Part shown: one piece after another, positions 61,626-64,000 of the stretch | Layout of the letters: the number at the start of each line of letters is the position of its first letter | Numbering within the stretch: position 1 is the first letter of the stretch | From: Streptomyces sp. RerS4 | Lineage (GTDB): Bacteria; Actinomycetota; Actinomycetes; Streptomycetales; Streptomycetaceae | Assembly (NCBI RefSeq): GCF_023515955.1 | Contig: NZ_CP097322.1 | Coordinates: 4,388,501 to 4,452,500, forward strand | Direction of reading: 5' to 3' | Length of the DNA stretch: 64,000 nucleotides | The notes under the pieces: generated by a model | What the model saw: the letters and a program-made list of their open reading frames with translations, nothing else | Told to the model about the DNA's origin: nothing | The model's database searches: none | Position numbers and translations under genes: made by a program

Positions 61626-62421
61626 CCCCGCCCGCCCGCGAGGCACCCCAGGCCCCGGCCCCGTCGCCGCTCAGGCCTCCGCCGCCCGTGCCGCGCCCCG
61701 CGTGTTGGCCGTCGTGCCGGCGCGGGGCGGGTCCAAGGGCGTGCCGGGCAAGAACACCGCACCCGTCGGCGGCGTACCGCTCGTCGCCCGCGCCGTGCGC
61801 GCCTGCCTGGCCGCGCCCACCGTCACCGACGTGGTCGTCTCCACCGACTCCGACACCATCGCGGCCGCCGCCCGCGCCGCCGGCGCCGGCGTGATCCGTC
61901 GCCCCGCGGCCCTCGCCGACGACACCGCGAGCAGCGAGGCCGCCGTCCTGCACGCCCTGGCCGCCTTCGAGGAACTGCACTCCCTCGCCGTGGACGTGGT
62001 CCTCCTGGTCCAGTGCACCAGCCCCTTCCTGACCCCCTCCGACGTCGAGTCAGTCGCCGCCGCCGTCGCCTCGGGCGCCGCCGACTCGGCCCTGACCGCG
62101 GCCCCGTTCCACGGCTTCCTGTGGCGTACGGGCCCCGACGGCCGCGGCAGCGGGATCAACCACGACGCCGCGTACCGCCCCCGCCGCCAGGACCGGCCCG
62201 CCGAACTGCTGGAGACCGGCGCCGCCTACGCCATGGCCGCCCCCGGCTTTCGCGCCGCACGCCACCGCTTCTTCGGGCGGACCCTGCCCGTCGCCACCGA
62301 CCCGGCACGGGTCCTGGAGGTCGACGACCCGCACGACCTCGCCCGCGCCCGCCTCCTGGCACCCCTTCTCGACCCCCGCCCCACCACTCCACCGCGCATC
62401 GAACGAAGGACACCTGCCGCC
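61622..62421 (+). CDS. CMP-sialic acid synthetase-like cytidylyltransferase, disturbed ends
   Basis: The likely start is the GTG at 61622, overlapping the previous stop (GTGA), but that frame fails to join the conserved body unless one base is added near 61670. The body, in frame with the next gene, is RVLAVVPARGGSKGVPGKNT, VSTDSDTIAAAARAAGAGV, RRPAALADDTASSEAAVLHA, LLVQCTSPFLTPSDVESV and the late DVDDPHDL-like VLEVDDPHDLARAR. It activates a sialic or related nonulosonic acid with CTP. No stop codon separates it from the synthase ORF at 62422: either a genuine fusion or a second sequence error removed its stop (TGA overlapping the synthase ATG exists one frame away). Confidence 0.75.
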
Positions 62422-63351
62422 ATGAGCGTCGACGCCACCCCCCACTCCCGCCTGCGCACCTTCGGCGCGCGTACCGCCGGCCCCGGCCACCCCGTCTACG
62501 TGGTCGGCGAGATCGGCATCAACCACAACGGCGACCTCGGCACCGCCTTCGCCCTCATCGACGCCGCCGCCGACGCCGGCTGTGACGCCGTCAAGTTCCA
62601 AAAGCGCACCCCGGAGATCTGCACCCCGCGCGACCAGTGGGACATCGAACGCGACACGCCCTGGGGCCGGATGACCTACATCGACTACCGCCACCGCGTC
62701 GAGTTCGGCGAGGCCGACTACCTCGCCATCGACGAGCACTGCGCCAGGCGCGGCATCGACTGGTTCGCCTCCCCGTGGGACACCGAGGCCGTCGCGTTCC
62801 TGGAGAAGTTCGACCTCCCCGCCCACAAGGTCGCCTCCGCCTGCCTCACCGACGACGACCTCCTGCGCACGCTGCGCGCCACCGGCCGCACCGTCGTCCT
62901 CTCCACCGGGATGTCCACCCCGAAGCAGATCCGGCACGCCGTCGAGGTGCTCGGCAGCGACAACGTCCTGCTGTGCCACGCCACTTCGACCTACCCGGCG
63001 AAGGCGCAGGAGCTGAACCTGCGGGTGATCAACACCCTCCAGGAGGAGTACCCGAACGTGCCGATCGGCTACTCCGGCCACGAGACCGGCCTCCAGACCA
63101 CCCTGGCCGCCGTCGCCCTCGGCGCCACCTTCGTCGAGCGGCACATCACCCTCGACCGCGCGATGTGGGGCTCCGACCAGGCCGCCTCCGTCGAACCCGG
63201 CGGCCTCGCCCGCCTCGTGCGCGACATCCGCACCATCGAGACCGCCCTCGGCGACGGCGTCAAGCGCGTCTACGAGTCCGAGCTGGGCCCGATGAAGAAG
63301 CTCCGCCGCGTCCAGGGTCCGGTGCCGGCCACCGCGCCGGCCACGATCTGA
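62422..63351 (+). CDS. neuB: N-acetylneuraminate synthase-family enzyme (NeuB/SpsE-like)
   Basis: 309 aa from the ATG at 62422 (GAAGGA upstream). Condenses a hexosamine derivative with phosphoenolpyruvate to a nonulosonic acid. TIM-barrel motifs: VGEIGINHNGDLGTAFALID, DAVKFQKRTPE, DWFASPWDTEAVAFLEKFD, HATSTYPAKAQELNLRVI, GYSGHETGLQTTLAAVALGA and ERHITLDRAMWGSDQAASVE. It lacks the C-terminal SAF/antifreeze-like domain usual in about 340-aa NeuB proteins. The reading frame is continuous with the upstream cytidylyltransferase. Specific sugar not determinable. Confidence 0.88.
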   Translation: MSVDATPHSRLRTFGARTAGPGHPVYVVGEIGINHNGDLGTAFALIDAAADAGCDAVKFQKRTPEICTPRDQWDIERDTPWGRMTYIDYRHRVEFGEADYLAIDEHCARRGIDWFASPWDTEAVAFLEKFDLPAHKVASACLTDDDLLRTLRATGRTVVLSTGMSTPKQIRHAVEVLGSDNVLLCHATSTYPAKAQELNLRVINTLQEEYPNVPIGYSGHETGLQTTLAAVALGATFVERHITLDRAMWGSDQAASVEPGGLARLVRDIRTIETALGDGVKRVYESELGPMKKLRRVQGPVPATAPATI

Positions 63352-63400
63352 CCGGCCCCGCCCCCTCCTCCCCACGAGCTCCTCACGAGCGGAGAACCCG

Positions 63401-64000
63401 GTGAACTCCCCCGCCTCCACCCTGGCCTTCGTCGAGAGTCCGGTCCAGCTCCTGAACGTGCTGGAGTGGGCCTACGCCCGCCACGGCGCCGGCGGCCCGC
63501 TGCCGGCCGTCCCGACGCAGCCCGGCCCGCTCGGCGACCGGGCGGCGCAGTCGGCCGCACCCCCGGCCGGTGACGCCGGGCAGCCGACCATCGTCGTGCT
63601 TCCGCCCACCGACCCGATGTCGCGGGGGCAGCTGCGCCGGATCGCCGGGATCGCCCGGGGCGAGGGCCACGACGTGCGGTGGCAGGAGGCCCGGGGTGGC
63701 TCCGGGGCTCCGCTGCGGGCGCTCGCCGCGCTCGCCGCGAGCGTGCGCCGGGCCCGGCGGATCGTCGTCGGGGACCCGTTCTCCCGCTTCGTGCAGCTGC
63801 TGCTGGTCCCGGCCCGCGCCGCCGAGCTGGTCGTCGTGGACGACGGCACCGCCACCCTGGAGTTCGTCGCGCAGCTCGGGCGCGGCGAGCGGCTGCGCCG
63901 CTGGCACCGCAGCGGCGGCGGGGCCGCGGCCCGGGTGCGCGAGCTGGCGTACGCCCCGGTGTCCGGTACGGCCCGGCGCCGGCTGACCCCGCGCGGCGGG
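63401..64000 (+). CDS. Partial glycan-cluster gene running off the window edge
   Basis: Open from the GTG at 63401 (GGAGAA upstream) to the last base; 200 codons seen, no stop. LAFVESPVQLLNVLEWAYAR at the start and VVVDDGTATLEFVAQLGRGE near residue 150 resemble the N-terminal halves of polysialyl/sialyltransferase-like glycosyltransferases of actinobacteria. An Ala/Pro/Gly-rich insert sits between residues 30 and 70. Follows the synthase by 50 bp, so probably the same operon. Confidence 0.65.
   Translation, partial: MNSPASTLAFVESPVQLLNVLEWAYARHGAGGPLPAVPTQPGPLGDRAAQSAAPPAGDAGQPTIVVLPPTDPMSRGQLRRIAGIARGEGHDVRWQEARGGSGAPLRALAALAASVRRARRIVVGDPFSRFVQLLLVPARAAELVVVDDGTATLEFVAQLGRGERLRRWHRSGGGAAARVRELAYAPVSGTARRRLTPRGG

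Overview
The window is high-GC (roughly 70-75% by eye) actinobacterial DNA with Streptomyces-style codon use (G or C in almost every third position), many GTG starts, short inverted-repeat terminators and many overlapping start/stop codons. Gene content and order (pcrA, icmB-like gene, sucCD, purNH, folD, mdh, glyA, trpS, sdhCDAB, acyl-CoA mutase, sialic-acid-type genes) match what I remember of the central Streptomyces chromosome, so this is most likely core chromosome of a Streptomyces or close relative. I see no rRNA, tRNA, CRISPR array, insertion sequence or prophage.

Layout. 0.4-8 kb: two secreted peptidases carrying FG-GAP repeats, helicase PcrA and a third M23 peptidase. 8-9.5 kb: a lipase and a stand-alone B12-binding subunit. 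9.5-17.6 kb: a two-armed, divergently transcribed five-gene cluster (SWIM zinc finger, DUF5691-like; MoxR ATPase, DUF5682-like, VWA protein). 17.8-20 kb: sucCD. 20-24 kb: an HTH regulator and two membrane proteins. 24.2-29 kb: purN-purH, an RDD protein, folD-DUF3017. 29.1-30.2 kb: mdh. 30.3-33.4 kb: a three-gene operon of unknown function. 33.4-37.1 kb: an AhpD-like protein divergent from a MocR-type regulator, then a lipoprotein/ATP-grasp pair. 37.1-41.3 kb: ornithine aminotransferase, glyA behind a ZTP riboswitch, trpS. 41.3-47.7 kb: RNA-ligase-like protein, YihY, D-Ala-D-Ala carboxypeptidase, metallophosphoesterase, and a TetR-controlled small operon. 47.8-51.2 kb: sdhCDAB. 51.4-57.7 kb: OHCU decarboxylase, an ECF sigma/membrane-partner pair, an L,D-transpeptidase, an acyl-CoA mutase large subunit, a LysE exporter. 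57.7-64 kb: glycosyltransferases and a sialic-acid-type synthase/activating enzyme, running off the window edge.

How the genes work together. Much of the window is TCA cycle (sucCD, mdh, sdhCDAB) plus one-carbon and purine metabolism (purN, purH, folD, glyA). The ZTP riboswitch before glyA senses the phosphorylated form of the PurH substrate AICAR. The B12 subunit at 9.1 kb and the mutase large subunit at 55.4 kb, which has no B12 domain of its own, may be partners.

Most interesting. The 134-bp gap between the SWIM and MoxR genes holds an inverted pair of elements that match, on both strands, the RecA-independent DNA-damage (PafBC) promoter consensus TTGTCRGTG-N8-TANNNT. A weaker copy precedes pcrA. 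This suggests the uncharacterised five-gene cluster is a damage-induced system.

Caution. At least seven genes are interrupted by single-base frameshifts (DUF5691, DUF5682, the HTH regulator, the MocR regulator, the sigma partner, a glycosyltransferase, the cytidylyltransferase). All but one look like one-base losses in GC-rich sequence. I read most of them as probable sequencing or assembly errors; coordinates for these genes span the whole restored gene.
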